Positions 19,924 through 30,714 of a stretch of 64,000 nt of DNA are shown piece after piece. The stretch comes from Symbiodinium natans. Taxonomy: Eukaryota > Sar > Dinophyceae > Suessiales > Symbiodiniaceae. The translations under genes and the position numbers were made by a program. Where the stretch lies: the NCBI GenBank assembly GCA_905221605.1, contig CAJNDS010000016.1, positions 143,832-207,831 on the forward strand. Reading direction: 5' to 3'. Each line of letters opens with the position of its first letter. The stretch's first letter is position 1. A model generated the notes under the pieces. That model was not told where the DNA came from and ran no database searches. It worked only from the letters and a program-made list of their open reading frames with translations.

Positions 19924-21285
19924 GCCAGAGATCAGAAAGCTACGAAAGCTGTGCGTCCCAAAGAACTTGGAGCTCGAATAGAAAGTAGAGCATACCGGGG
20001 GCCCGCGAAGATTCAGATTCGGATCCTCATCTTCAAGCCCAAGGACAACCATAGGCTATCATTCAGACTCGCCAACAGTTCAGGGTTTGGGTTCTTGGTA
20101 GCCCAGGGGTACCCTTTATACCCTCTATTTGGTTCTAGGTGCCCTTATAAAGTAACCAACCCAAAAAAGAGAGCGCCCTTTTTACAATATGGCTACTGAG
20201 GTACCAAGGAGGAGGTGGGGCTTTTCAGGTTTGGCCGTCTGGGTAGCCTGGACAAAGCCCCGGCGTGTGGAGGTGGCTGACGCCTTCCTCATCTTTGCCA
20301 GCAAGGACTCGCAACGAAAAGTGTGTGGGACTGAGGACCTGATTGGGGGGGCAGGCTCAGATTTACTATTCGTTGTTTGCTGTCATTGCTTCATCGGGAA
20401 GGAGTTGTTTAGGGCAGGAGACAAGAGGGGTGCCTTCATTGCCCGAAAACAAAGCGCCAGAGCACGCGCGGCAAACGACGAGTGCATGGAATTCCTAAAC
20501 GCCCTCCCCTCCCCCTCCCCCTGCCCCTCCCCCTCCCCCTCCCCCCTCCCCTCCCCCCCCTCCCCCTCCCCCTCGCCCTCGCCCTCTCCCTCTCCCTCTC
20601 CCTCTCTCCCTCTCCTCTCACCTCTCCCTCTCCCTCTCCCTCTCCCTCTCCCTCTCCCTCTCCCTCCCTCTCTCCCTCTTCTCTCTCCCCCCTCTCTCCC
20701 TTTCCTTCTCTTTCTTCATCTCCTGCTCTCTCCATTCTCCTCTTTCTCCTTTTCGTTCTCTCTCCCTCTTTCTTTTCATCCATCTCTCTGTCTCCCTCTT
20801 TCTCCCTCTCCACCGACCGACCGACCGAGAGCGAAGAGCAGTCCACAGCAGCCAGTCGAAGAACTGAGAAAGCGGCAATCTGGTGGTATCTTCTTCCATG
20901 GCAGGAAAAGCAAAGACTGGGCCGGTGGCTCCCTGCGCCCGCTTTGTGCCGAAACCTGCGCGGCATCCCTAAACTTCTGAAATTCTGAAACCTCAAGGCC
21001 CAAAAGGCGGGAGGGGGAGCTGGGGGGTGGGGGCGAGCGGTGGGCGGTGGGGGCGGGGGGTGGGGGGCGGTAGGGGCGGTTGCTGCCAAAGGGTGCCTAT
21101 GGTCGCCAAAGGAGGCATCAGTGCGATAAGGCAGCTTTGTACGTAGAGGTGATAGAGTTTTGTTGCGGCTGTCCTCCACCTTGAGGCATGAGCTGAACGA
21201 GACGGCCATCGGCGAGTGGCAGCTCCGGTTAATGCGCGCCTCTCGTGTGTACATTCTGGACTTCCGGTCTCGGATTTTCGTCTAG
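19924..21285 (+). CDS. Unrecognised exons, candidate gene 3' part
   Basis: Exon from 19924 (after CATATCAG) encodes ARDQKATKAVRPKELGARIE and reads on to KIQIRILIFKPKDN before a foldback element at 20092. Exon 20302-20335 (KDSQRKVCGTE, or another frame) follows CCTCATCTTTGCCAG. Exon 20856-20904 encodes EELRKRQSGGIFFHG and follows a 300-nt pyrimidine tract, an exaggerated acceptor. Exon 21149-21285 encodes LRHELNETAIGEWQLRLMRA and VYILDFRSRIFV and ends in TAG 21283-21285. The phases of 20904 and 21149 do not match, so an exon may be missing. No family recognised. Confidence 0.4.
20092..20206. mobile_element. Foldback element family E
   Basis: Family E ends TCTTGGTAGCCCAGTGGTAC and TGGTTACTGGGATACCAAGG; the centre reads GGTTCCCTTATAAAGTAACC. 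This copy directly follows an open exon. Confidence 0.7.
20505..20815. repeat. CCCTCT/CCCCTC polypyrimidine tract
   Basis: About 310 nt almost without purines, ending 40 nt before exon 20856. It could act as an oversized acceptor tract; the long open frames on both strands here are artefacts. Confidence 0.9.
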
Positions 21286-21639
21286 TGACATCTCAGGGCT
21301 TTGACGCCACACACAGGGCTCACGAATTGGAGTGTTAAGTGCGGGTACATGCTGTCTGCGAATATCGCGAGTCAATATATGCAAGCTTTTGACAATGGTA
21401 CCTGAAAGCGTCTGGGCCCTAAAACACCCCCCCTTCCCAGCAAAAAGGAAAGCAAAGGCCGAAACCCTAACCACCCCCCCCCCCCAGAGTAGAATTTGAT
21501 GATGGCAGAAATAGCAAAAGTAAAACAACAGGATCATAGAGATACCATGACAAGAACTACAAGAACAATACCATAACTCTTCTAAACCCTAAGACCTCAA
21601 CCCTAAACCCTAAGCCTTCAGCCCCTGGACCCTAAACCC

Positions 21640-21732
21640 AGAACCCAGAACCCAAACCCCAAACCCTAAACCCCAAACCCTAAACCCGAAACCCGAAACC
21701 CTAAACCCTAAACCCTAAACCCTAAACCCTAC
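21640..21732 (-). repeat. CCCTAAA-type array, degenerate
   Basis: Mix of CCCTAAA, CCCGAAA and CCCCAAA units, with a perfect block at the right end. Confidence 0.8.
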
Positions 21733-21774
21733 CCCCTCCTTGCCTAAGGGCCCCGCAAGTGCCAGGCCCTGCAG

Positions 21775-23651
21775 TGGCTGGGCACTGGAGGATGCACAGG
21801 CAGCCGGGGAGTACCAGGCCGGGGTTTAGGGTTTAGGGCTTAGGGCTTAGGGCTTTGGGTTTAGGGGTTAGGGCTTAGGGCGTAGGGCTTAGGGCTTAGG
21901 GCTTAGGGCTTGGGGCTTAGGGCTTAGGGCTTAGGGCTTAGGGCTTAGGTTTCAAGGGTCCTGTTTTTTCCCCACCCTCGGCGCAAGGCGCTTAAATTTC
22001 AACGAAGCTCCTCTCCTGGGCCTGTTCCCCATATACTAACAGGCCTTAATAGGAAATATAGTACACACTCTTATAATCCCAATTAAGAACAGTTAGTATT
22101 AGGGGGAACATCCCAACGTATCCCACTCCAGAGTTTTTTAAGACACTTCCTGGAGTGCCCAACCCCAAAGTATCCCCAGAAAGTCTCTGGAGTGCCCAAC
22201 CCCAGAGTACCCCCAATAATTGGAGTGCCCAGAAGTATCCCCACAGAATTCCTGGACTGCCCGACCCCAGAGTGTCCCTGGAGTGCCCAACCCAAGAGTG
22301 AGCTCGCACCTTGCAAGGCAGGGGTCGAGATGTTCGAAGTAAACCCTAAACCCTAAACCCTAAACCCTAAACCCTAAACAATAGCTTTCTTGCGTTTTTG
22401 AGCTCGGTTTGCAGACCAGGGTCTTGGTGGGCCAATGGTACTCGTTACCCTTTTTTGGCTCTAGGTTCCATTATAAAGTAATCTGCCCAAAAAAAGGGTG
22501 CCCTTATTATAATATGGTTACTGGGATACCAAGGGGCTGTTATGCAGTTGTAAAGAAACCACAGGGGGCTTTCTCTTCTGGAGGGGGGGGGGGGGGTTGG
22601 TGGCATTTGGAGCTTGTGATGGTGTGTGTTGTAACCATCTTGCAAGATAGGTTACCCTAAGCCCTGAACCCTAAACCCTGGTGTTTGAGTTCTTTGCGCC
22701 TTGTATTCCTCTTTGCCTTCTGGCCTTCAACAGGTAGGGCCAGGTAGGGTTTGGGGTTTAGGCTTTAGCAATTGAGGGTTTTGGGGTTTAGGGTTTTGGG
22801 GGTTAGTTATGAGTGTCAGGGTTTCAGTGTGGCGCTGCCTAAAAACCAGATCTCCAAGCCCCACCCCTGGCCACCCTAACCCCTAATCTCAAAAAAACCC
22901 TAAACCCTAAACCCTAAACCCTAAACCCTAAACCCTAAACCCTAAACCCTAAACCCTAAACCCTAAACCCTAAACCCTAAACCCTAAACCCTAAACAGCA
23001 GCTCTGAGCCTCAACATATGCCACCAGCAAGCAGGAAGTGCTCGTGGAGCCCCTTGCGGTGACAAAGCCCTCCCTGTCGGACGACAGCACCATCGCGGAC
23101 CAGGTGGCATCTCACTGAAAATTTAGGGTTTAGGGTTTAGGGTTTCGGGTTTAGGGTTTAGGGTTTAGGGTTAGTAGTTCGTAGAGTAGGTGACCTTCTC
23201 ACCTTTTTGGGGTAATATAATCCCCTTATCGTCACAAAGGTTATCCTCCCTAGGTACTGGACAACTAGGCATGAAGGTGTACTTTCTGGTTTGGTGTTTA
23301 GGGTTTAGGATTTAGGGTTCAAGGATTGGGGGGGGGGGGGGGGGGGGGGTGGTTGGGGTGTTTGGGCTACCTTTTCGGGTACAGGCTTATCGAAACTTGA
23401 GTTTGGGAGACCCAAGCAACAGCTTGTAAGCTTAAGGTGTACGGCTCAGAGATTAGGACCTCGATTTGTGGCTGGGTTTGGGTTTAGGGTTAGTTTTTTC
23501 CAGGTTTGCAAGGGTTTAGGGTTTAGGGCTTCTGGGAGTTTTCGAGAGCCAGTAAATCCTGAGGCACTGAAACCCTCAACAGTCAACCAACAATGAAAAG
23601 GCTCAGATTTTGGGCAGACGATTGCAGCTACAGCTCCGGAGACTCTCATAG
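21775..23651 (+). CDS. Unrecognised exons ending in a basic helix and stop
   Basis: Three exons in coherent phase: 21775-21817 (GWALEDAQAAGEYQ, donor GC), 23009-23103 (KQEVLVEPLAVTKPSLSDDS, donor GT) and 23583-23651 (EKAQILGRRLQLQLRRLS, TAG at 23649-23651). Donor phase 0 at 23103 matches the phase-0 start at 23583. The 23009 exon follows directly on a 14-copy CCCTAAA array whose last unit lies next to the acceptor region. The protein end is a Gln/Leu/Arg-rich helix. Function unknown. Confidence 0.45.
21824..21955 (+). repeat. CTTAGGG variant array, about 14 copies
   Basis: GGGCTTA units predominate, a homogenised single-base variant. It lies only 92 bp from the C-rich array at 21640-21732, in inverted orientation; exon 21775-21817 sits between them. 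Confidence 0.85.
22024..22116. mobile_element. Foldback element family B
   Basis: GTTCCCCATATACTAACAGG pairs with CAGTTAGTATTAGGGGGAAC. A tandem GGAGTGCCC repeat follows at about 22130. Confidence 0.75.
22130..22310. repeat. Minisatellite with GGAGTGCCCAACCCCAGAGT units
   Basis: Five diverged copies of a 30-40 nt unit containing GGAGTGCCC and CCAGAGTATCCCC, directly after a family B foldback element. Confidence 0.8.
22418..22542. mobile_element. Foldback element family E
   Basis: GGTCTTGGTGGGCCAATGGT pairs with TGGTTACTGGGATACCAAGG. Confidence 0.75.
22898..22996 (-). repeat. CCCTAAA array, 14 copies
   Basis: Perfect units; the acceptor of exon 23009 lies within 12 nt of its end. Confidence 0.95.
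23174..23274. mobile_element. Foldback element family G, uninterrupted
   Basis: Family G: AGTTCGTAGAGTAGGTGACC, a CCTTTTTGGGGTAATATAAT core, and GGTACTGGACAACTAGGC at the right. The left terminus abuts a TTTAGGG array. Confidence 0.65.
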
Positions 23652-23784
23652 GGTAGGGTAGGGTGCTCAACGAGGTTCAGGGGTAATGCAGAGACCTAAT
23701 AGTCACCAACGTTCTCCCGCTTAACTTCTCCCCCTTAGGCCTTTGACTAGAGCATATAGTCTACCCCAACTACCTGTTCCAAGC

Positions 23785-23904
23785 TTGGAGGTTCATGTGT
23801 AGTTGTATGTGGGTTTCTCAGTAGGGCAGGTCTTTTTATCTCTAGCGATAACCTTGTTTAGGGTACTTATGAACCCCACTTATATTTCCCATGAACCTCC
23901 AAGT
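23785..23904. mobile_element. Foldback element family A
   Basis: Ends GCTTGGAGGTTCATGTGTAG and CCCATGAACCTCCAAGTGG; the loop has CCTTGTTTAGGGTAC. Confidence 0.7.
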
Positions 23905-24002
23905 GGACCCTAAAACCATTCTTGACTAGGCCTTTATAAGGCGGTTTCGGGTTTGAAGGGCTATAGTCCGTGCATACAGCTACCGAGGCTTCTCTTCCAG
24001 GG

Positions 24003-24056
24003 TTTGGGGTTTAGGGTTTAGGGTTTAGGGTTTAGGGTTTAGGGTTTAGGGTTTAG
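24003..24056 (+). repeat. TTTAGGG array, about 7.5 copies
   Basis: Perfect heptamers between a family A copy (23785-23904) and the next one (24133-24247). Confidence 0.9.
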
Positions 24057-24132
24057 GTACCAAAAACACCCATAAAGCTGTAGGTACACTGGGCCCCGGG
24101 AAACTCAAGCCGAAGCCCCAAACCGTATCAGC

Positions 24133-24247
24133 CCTACTTGGAGGTTCATGGGTAGTGATAAGTAGGTTGTAAGTAGGCGACCTATACTTAGAACCTTTAT
24201 TAGGGTACTCTTTGCCCTACTTACAACTACCCATGAACCCTCAAGTA
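24133..24247. mobile_element. Foldback element family A
   Basis: Ends CTACTTGGAGGTTCATGGGT and CTACCCATGAACCCTCAAGT. Only about 230 bp from the preceding copy. Confidence 0.75.
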
Positions 24248-24761
24248 ACCTCGAACGCAGACTTGGCAGGTGCGAAACGGCTACCGGGCTGCTACCACGG
24301 CGGCTTCCGTGCAGGGGCCGTGCTCCTGGCTGCCGGGATAGTCCTAAACCTTCAACATGTAAACCCTAAACCCGACACCCTAGCCCCAAACGCCCTAAAT
24401 TCTAAATGGTCGACAAGACCCTGAAGCCAAGACCTAGGGTTTGGGAGTTTTTTGAGGATTCAGAGCTTGGTTGGCGGCTGTGTTCTTCAAAGCCTGAGGG
24501 GGAGCTGCTTTTGGGGCCAACTCTGAAGGTCCTATTAGCGCTCCATACGATGCGTTGGGGCGTTTAGACCGGTCGGACCCCACGTGTGCCCAAAGCCTGA
24601 AACATCCAAGCCACCCATAGAGCCACAATATGTCTGAACCCCACTCGGGGGTAGGATTAAGATTACAATTGCATCTAAGAAGTGGAAGCCCTTCAACACT
24701 TGGATCTGTATCCTCCGCGCACAAGTGTGGTTCGAGGCCCCTTGTGTGATCGATCGCACAG

Positions 24762-27395
24762 ATGCCGAACGGCTTTCTGGAGCAAAAGCTGGCGGTAGCA
24801 ATGGTTGTGCATCAAGTGCCTCACGGAGAGGAGCCTCGAAAAGGGTCAGAATGGACTAGCTGCCTTGGCATTCAGTTGCAATCGTGGCACTGGAAAGGCG
24901 GAGGTGCCTTGGTATGCGATTTGCCATCCTCATGGTCTTATGCTGTTCTGAGGCGCATCTTCACTTTCCGTGGCTGGGTATGTCCTAAGCACCCGAAGGT
25001 GCGCTAGCCTAAGTATAACGTGACTGATCATATGTTGTATATATTTACACACAAACTAAGTTTCCTAATTCCGGCCTCACCCTATTTGCTAGGGCTGAGG
25101 GCTCCAGGCGGCATTTAGGATCACAGGGGGCCCTGGGGCGCTTTGACATCGTAAGGCTTCCTCGCTTACGGGAACCTTCCTAGACCCCAAACTTCAACTA
25201 AACCCATGCCCTACACCCGATGCACACGTGGTAGGCACACCCTTGGGGCCGTGGGGTATTGCACGTTCTTCTTTTTTGGGCTTCAGAGGGCCATCTTTAG
25301 GAAATGTGTAGGTGTTAGCAAGGCCAACCGGGACCCTGTTGCGAGAATGCGGCTGCAGGCTGCCAAGACGCCAGGTGTTTAGGATTTAGGGAGTTGGGGG
25401 TTTAGGCTTGGGAGTCCCCAACTTTCCACCGCTACACAAGCCCGTCCCCCTCCCCACCGAGGTGGCTGGAGGTGGCGTCAGCCTCAGCGCAAGTTCTCGG
25501 ACATGAACAGCTGAGTGTTTTGAGATTCTCAATCCCAGACCTAAGCCCCAGACCATCAGCATCCCTTTTCATGTTCGGTACCTTGTTTCGGGTTTCGCCG
25601 CAGGATATACGTGGAGGTTCCGCCCGAAGGAGCGAACTTCATTCCGTGCACCCTTCAACCCCCTGCTTTTTGACTAGCCTTACAGGGCTCAGTTGGGAGC
25701 CATACTTGTCCTCCTGAATGACCTCCAGCTTGAGTGGCTCTCTACTCATGATCCCTGTGTAGTCATGGCTTCAATATGCCCAAGACCCTTCAGAGAACTC
25801 TAACTGCTTGCTTCACCAGGCCGTTTCCTGAGCCCTGACCCTGAACCTTAGAGTAGTTCTGAGTTCTCTGGGCCTCAAAAGCCAGGAGCTCAGCCTGTTC
25901 AGGGTTTAGGGCTTAGGGTTACTGAACTTGCAGCTCATGAAAGGCGCGGGAGCACGACCTCAAGCATGAGGAGCAGATGGGCCTGAAGCGTCGGGGAGCT
26001 CAGTGGGGTTTAGGGTTTAGGGTTTAGGGTTTAGGGTTTAGGGTTTAGGGTGGCAGGTTTTTGGGCGGGGTTTAGAGTCTTTTGGGTTTAGGACGTTGGA
26101 GTTTGACCTAAACCTCAGAATTCCCGAAGCGTCGCCCCAGACCCTCAGCTTCAGGCGCTCAAGGATTGGGGGGTTTCGTGGTTTAGGTTGTAAGTTAGAT
26201 TTTGGGTTTCGGGTTTGAGGGAGGGCGAGGTGTTGGGATTTAGGAGTTTAAGACTTACTGTTTTAGGGTGTGGGGTCTGAGTCCACATAGCTCGTCGGCC
26301 ACCCCAAGCCCTACTTGATGTGTTGAATCAGAGCGGTGTAGGGTTTAGGGTTTAGGGTTTAGGGTTTAGGGTTTAGGGTTTAGGGTTTAGGGTTTAGGGT
26401 TTAGGGTTTAGGGTTCAGGGTAGGGTTTAGGGTTTAGGGTTTAGGGTTTAGGGTTCAGGGTTCAGGGTTCAGGGTTCAGGGTTCAGGGTTCAGGGTTCAG
26501 GGTTCAGGGTTCAGGGTTTAGGGTTTAGTATTCGACCTGCATGTAGACACCGAGCTGAGATCTTGCCATCGTAAGAAGACAAAAGCAGCCGACGACCCTT
26601 CACGTAAGACTTGCAACGATTGGGGGGAGTTCAGTTGCACTGTCTACAATCCCAGGGCTTCCAGGGCTGCAGATATGGAAAGCGACCATCCTCTGCGATT
26701 TCTTGAGCTGGCTTTAGGAGCTTTATTAGATCAGCACTTAGGAGACTCTGTAGGACAGAGAGGAGGTTTTTTCCCGGGGGGGGGGGGGGGGGGGGGTTGA
26801 GGTTCTGGTTTAGGGTTTTAGGGTTTTAGGGTTTTAGGGTTTTAGGGTTTTAGGGTTTTAGGGTTTAGAGTTGTAGAGAAATTCATAGTGAGACCCAAAC
26901 CTGAACCCCTGGATGCCAAGCTCTGAGTTCAGGCCTCAAGCAGCTGGAGGCAGCTGAGCGTTTGCGGTTCACAGCTTTAAAGGTTGGCTTCGGAGAAACA
27001 GCACGCAAAGCTTGCAAATGCCGTGCTTTCTATTTCGAGTCTAGCTGAACAGCAGTGAACCTCTTGGCCTTGGCGATGTTTTAGCCACACATGCCACTGA
27101 TGAACCGGCAAAGTGGCGGGCACCCATAGCGCACCAGCAATTAGGGTTCGGGTTTACGGCTTATGCGTGCCCCAAACCAGACCATCATTTTGCAAAACCG
27201 CGAAAGTTCTTTCATCATCCAAGCCAGCACCGACAGGGTTCTTCTCGTTTCTATGGCTTCGTGGCTACTGTGAATCTTCCCCTCTCTGCACAGGATGCCG
27301 CGAAGAAGCGTGAAGGCAAGGCATGCATTAAGCTCAGTGCCACCAACAGCAAGCCTGTTCCTAGGAAGGGTGCATCTGCCCAACATCTTAGCTAG
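24762..27395 (+). CDS. Unrecognised multi-exon gene with Lys/Glu-rich coiled C-terminus
   Basis: Candidate exons: 24762-24976 (NGFLEQKLAVAMVVHQVPHG, GTATGT donor), 25472-25603 (VLGHEQLSVLRFSIPDLS), 25686-about 25758 (AQLGAILVLLNDLQLEWLST, after a long pyrimidine acceptor), 25944-about 26003 (REHDLKHEEQMGLKRRGAQ), 26933-26982 (LKQLEAAERLRFTALK) and 27294-27395 (DAAKKREGKACIKLSATNSK). The last join (26982 to 27294) is phase 0 on both sides, with CTTCCCCTCTCTGCACAG as acceptor. The last three exons form a charged, coiled-coil-like tail. The stop TAG at 27393-27395 lies inside the shared terminal bases of a foldback element. I do not recognise the family, and the first two exons could belong to another gene. 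Confidence 0.45.
26338..26529 (+). repeat. TTTAGGG array with an internal TTCAGGG block
   Basis: About 11 TTTAGGG, a deletion junction, 5 more, then about 10 consecutive TTCAGGG units (26448-26517) and a return to TTTAGGG. The variant block is sharply bounded. Confidence 0.92.
26811..26868 (+). repeat. TTTTAGGG octamer array, about 7 copies
   Basis: GGGTTTTA units after a 21-G tract at 26776-26796. Confidence 0.9.
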
Positions 27396-27502
27396 GATGC
27401 CCAGTAGTACCCTTGTTCCCTTTTCTGGGGGTTTGGGTTCCCTTATCAACCCCTTTAGGAACAAAAGGGCACCCTTTCTGATCCTAGGTTACTTGGCGAC
27501 GA
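27392..27502. mobile_element. Foldback element family F at a stop codon
   Basis: CTAGGATGCCCAGTAGTACC to CTAGGTTACTTGGCGACG. The TAG at 27393-27395 is shared with the 18825 copy, so it belongs to the element, and it also stops the exon 27294-27395. Confidence 0.7.
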
Positions 27503-28005
27503 AGTTAGCGTGTGTTTCGCTTGGTTTGGCGAATGCAGGTGCTTAGTTAGTGCAGCACGCCGACTCAATACTTGTTGGGAGTTCACACAAGAAACATGTC
27601 CGTTTGCTCTGCTTCTGAGCCTGAATCCCGAACCTTCAGGTACCCCAGACTCCACACCCTATACCCGAACCCTTAGGCCCAAAATTGCCCTCAAAACCTA
27701 GACCCTAGACTCGAAACCCCAAACCCCATACCCGGGACCCTCCATACCCTCAGATGCCCTCAAAGCGACATCCAAAGCCTCCCATCAAGCCAGGCCCCGG
27801 CGCCTCCTATCAATGACGGGGTGAGTCAAGGGCTCAGGGTTTAGGCTTTAGGGTTTGCATCCTGACTGTTTCCACACAACCCACGAACCTTATAGAGTGT
27901 GCTTAACCCGACAGTAAGATTCCTGTAGCCTTAGGGTTAAGGGGCTTGGAAATGTGGTGTTCCGGAGCAGAACAGGTAGTTTAGCTACTTAGCTACATCC
28001 AGCAG

Positions 28006-29241
28006 GTTCTCTTTGGGTTTTCTTCTGGGATCATCACGATTTCGGAATTTCTGCTGGCGACTGGTGTGTGTGGTGAGGTGCACCGCGCGTTGCGCGCTAT
28101 TTCTGGGGAGAGTGCAGGAGGGTTGCTTCAAGATGTTGCCTCAGCTCCAACAACCCTGACAGTACAAGGGGGTTGGGCCTTGGCCAGATGCAGGACAGCG
28201 CAGGCAACCCTTCTACTCCCCCAAAGCCCGTTGCCCTAAAACTCGGGGCAATCTGGTTAACTCTTGCGTGTACAGTGTACATAGAGCGCCTTTGCGTGCC
28301 GCAGAAGTTCCAGAGCTCCCAACTGGACAGGAGATGCTCCATTTAGAATGCCAGGGTCCAGCTGCCCAAGCCTGGGTGGCATGAGGCTTCTAGCCCTAAA
28401 CCCTAAACCCTAACCCTAAACCCTAAACTCTAAACCCTAAACCTTCGCTCTCTAATTCGCAACTGCTACAACTGCTGGGAATCTGGACCCTTCGGAGCAA
28501 CCCGGAGCAGCCAGGTTTTAGCCTTGTTTCCTATACCCTGCGCGGCCCTTTAGTGGAAGGCTCTTGTCGTTCGGCTGCTTTTCGTGGCTTTTCAGAGGCT
28601 TAGGGCTTGAACGGCTGGAGAGTGATGTTCAGGCTGCGCAATGCTGCGCAGCCTGGATGCTTAAGTTTTGCTTGTCGGGGCAAGTCCTTCCCTAGCCCAC
28701 ACGTGGAAGTGATCTGCACCAATTCAGCACCTTCGAGCCGACCAGCCGTGAATGCATGGAGGCTTTGACGTGCCACTTGGAGCGGTAGGAGTCAGTGCGG
28801 CCGTGCAGACAAATAGGTTTTAATGTCCAGACCCACCCTCTGTGAGCAAGTGTCTCGTTACAGGTACCCTCTCAAGAACACTTCGAACCATTTGCAGGGA
28901 CTCACTACAGAGACCTGGCTTGCAACAACCTCCATTGGGCTTTTGGGTTGGAGGCTTCATGCAACAGATACACACAGGCGCCGTCTTGCAGTACTCGATT
29001 GATCCACGCCATGCCCAAGGAACTTACCCTACGGGTCCATGTACCTATATAGCATATACTTGAGCCCAAAAGCGGGTCCCATGTCGTAGCTTTAGGCCCC
29101 AAGTGTATACTATACAGGTACATGGACCATCAGGGTTAAAACAAGAGGCTTCTACAGCACAAAGAGGTACATGCGAATGTGTTGTTTCCCTTGTACGTCA
29201 GTGCATTGTGAAATCATGTGGACACGACGACATGCTCAAAG
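28006..29241 (+). CDS. Six-exon gene segment, possible EF-hand-like first exon
   Basis: Six exons connect: 28006-28162, 28276-28330, 28728-28784, 28864-28897, 28968-29019 and 29158-29241. All five junction phases agree, although the first donor must be placed at AG|TA (28163) or be ambiguous by one base. Products in order: SSGIITISEFLLATGVCGEV, YIERLCVPQKFQSSQLD, TFEPTSRECMEALTCHLE, YPLKNTSNHLQ, IHTGAVLQYSIDPRHAQ and CVVSLVRQCIVKSCGHDDML. The G-x-I-T-I-S-E-F stretch resembles the second half of an EF-hand loop, but the first Asp ligands are not seen, so calcium binding is speculation. The segment continues at both ends. A foldback element (29034-29131) occupies the last intron. Confidence 0.55.
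29034..29131. mobile_element. Foldback element family J
   Basis: GGGTCCATGTACCTATATAG pairs with CTATACAGGTACATGGACCA. Sits in the last intron of the 28.0-29.2 kb gene. Confidence 0.75.
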
Positions 29242-29402
29242 GCCCCTTGACTGCTCCCAAACCCTGAACCCTCAACCCAGAACCCTAAACCCTAAACCCT
29301 AAACCCTTTTGGGGGTCCCAAACCCTGAACCTGACACCCCAAAACGAAGCCTTTGCCCACTGACTGAGCAGAAGTTCTTGAGACCCCCCTTCGATAACAC
29401 GA

Positions 29403-29550
29403 CCACTTGGAGGTTCATGGTGCTTACTTATTAACCAATTGTAACTGGTACTTATAACCGTACTTTTAACCGTATGAGGGCACTTGAGGGGCTTATAAGT
29501 GGGTTATAGGTACAGTTATGATTGAATACGTACCATGAACCTCCAAGCAT
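29403..29550. mobile_element. Foldback element family A, diverged interior
   Basis: Ends CACTTGGAGGTTCATGGT and ACCATGAACCTCCAAGC are well paired, while the interior has diverged. Confidence 0.6.
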
Positions 29551-30195
29551 TGCCCCAAGCCTGGCCCCGAAACGAAGCTAGCCCAAGCTATTTGGGTTTA
29601 GGATTTATGGTTTAGGGTTTGGGGTGTAGGGTTTACGATATTAGGGGGTCAGCATTACATGGTGGTTTACGACATTAGGCGGTACCTTACATAGGTTAGG
29701 GGGTGCCTTATTGGGGTACTTATTTTATTGAGATATTATTTTAGGGATCTCCTCATTTTTCGTAAACCCTGATTTAGGGTTGAATTGGGACCCTATTTCC
29801 CTACACATTACTAGTAAGTAACCCCCCCTCCATTTAGTAGGTATAAGCCCTGTAAAACTGTAGGTAAATTTAGGGTCCCAGGCAATTCGTGTTTGTAGGG
29901 TGGATTTAGCGTCTTGTGTTGCCCACGCACATGCGTGGACGCCGCGCGAAGCTCTCAAATCTAGCCGGTGAGAGGGACTCCAAGCCAAATACCCGCTGCC
30001 TGCGGCCCAGTGAACCCGAAGGGGCGCTAAGTTTTAGAAGGGTTTAGGGTTTAGGGTTTAGGGTTTAGGGTTTAGGGTTTAGAGTTTAGGGTTTCAGTTT
30101 AGAGGCTTTCGAGATTGTGGCTTCCTCGCCAGAAGCCCTAGAACCCTAACTGGAGCTTCTGTTTCTGCTGAAGCTCTGTTGTTGCCATGGGTCTT

Positions 30196-30356
30196 AGTAG
30201 TAGAGTAGATAACCTTTTTGGGGTTTAGAGTTTAGGGTTTAGGGCTTCGGGCTTAGGGTTTAGGGTTTAAGGTTGGAACCTTTTTGGGGTAGAATGATCC
30301 CAGTAAATTCCCAAAGGTTAAGCTTTAGATCCCCTGGGTTACTGGACAACTAAGGG
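30196..30356. mobile_element. Foldback element family G split by a telomere-like insert with a 14-bp duplication
   Basis: Compared with the copies at 23174 and 33968, this one has 52 bp of TTTAGGG-like repeats (30225-30276) inserted in the core. AACCTTTTTGGGGT is present on both sides, at 30211-30224 and 30277-30290. The right end GGTTACTGGACAACTAAGGG is intact. Confidence 0.85.
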
Positions 30357-30714
30357 GTGGTCTCATGCTAATGAGTCTAAGGGTAGTTTCATGGGCCCCC
30401 CAATTATGGTCCCTTACCTTCTTTACAGGCTTGTGAAATATGGGCCCTTGGGTTTTAGAGGGGCATATAAGAGGGTCCATATTTACGGGTCCATATGAAG
30501 GGATGTACCCCTAAACCCTAAACCCTAAACCCTCAACCTGAGTGCGAAGCCCGAGACTCCCCAGACTCTAACCCCGAACCCTTCGAGCCCTAAGCCCTAA
30601 CCCCAGACCCGAAGCCGCCTTGAAACTCTACTTCGGATGTGGAGCCCGAGCAACTTTTAAACTGTAATCCGAGAAGCCCTGGATGCCCTAACTATGACAT
30701 CTCTTTCTGTTCAG

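Noticed and set aside
20436..21254. 272-codon minus-strand frame, the second longest in the window
   Set aside because: Over a third is Glu/Arg repeat from the polypyrimidine tract. The right part overlaps a + strand exon with better protein character and a stop.
22130..22310. Possible CRISPR-like spaced repeats
   Set aside because: Units are diverged and contiguous, with no constant repeat/variable spacer pattern, in a eukaryotic context.
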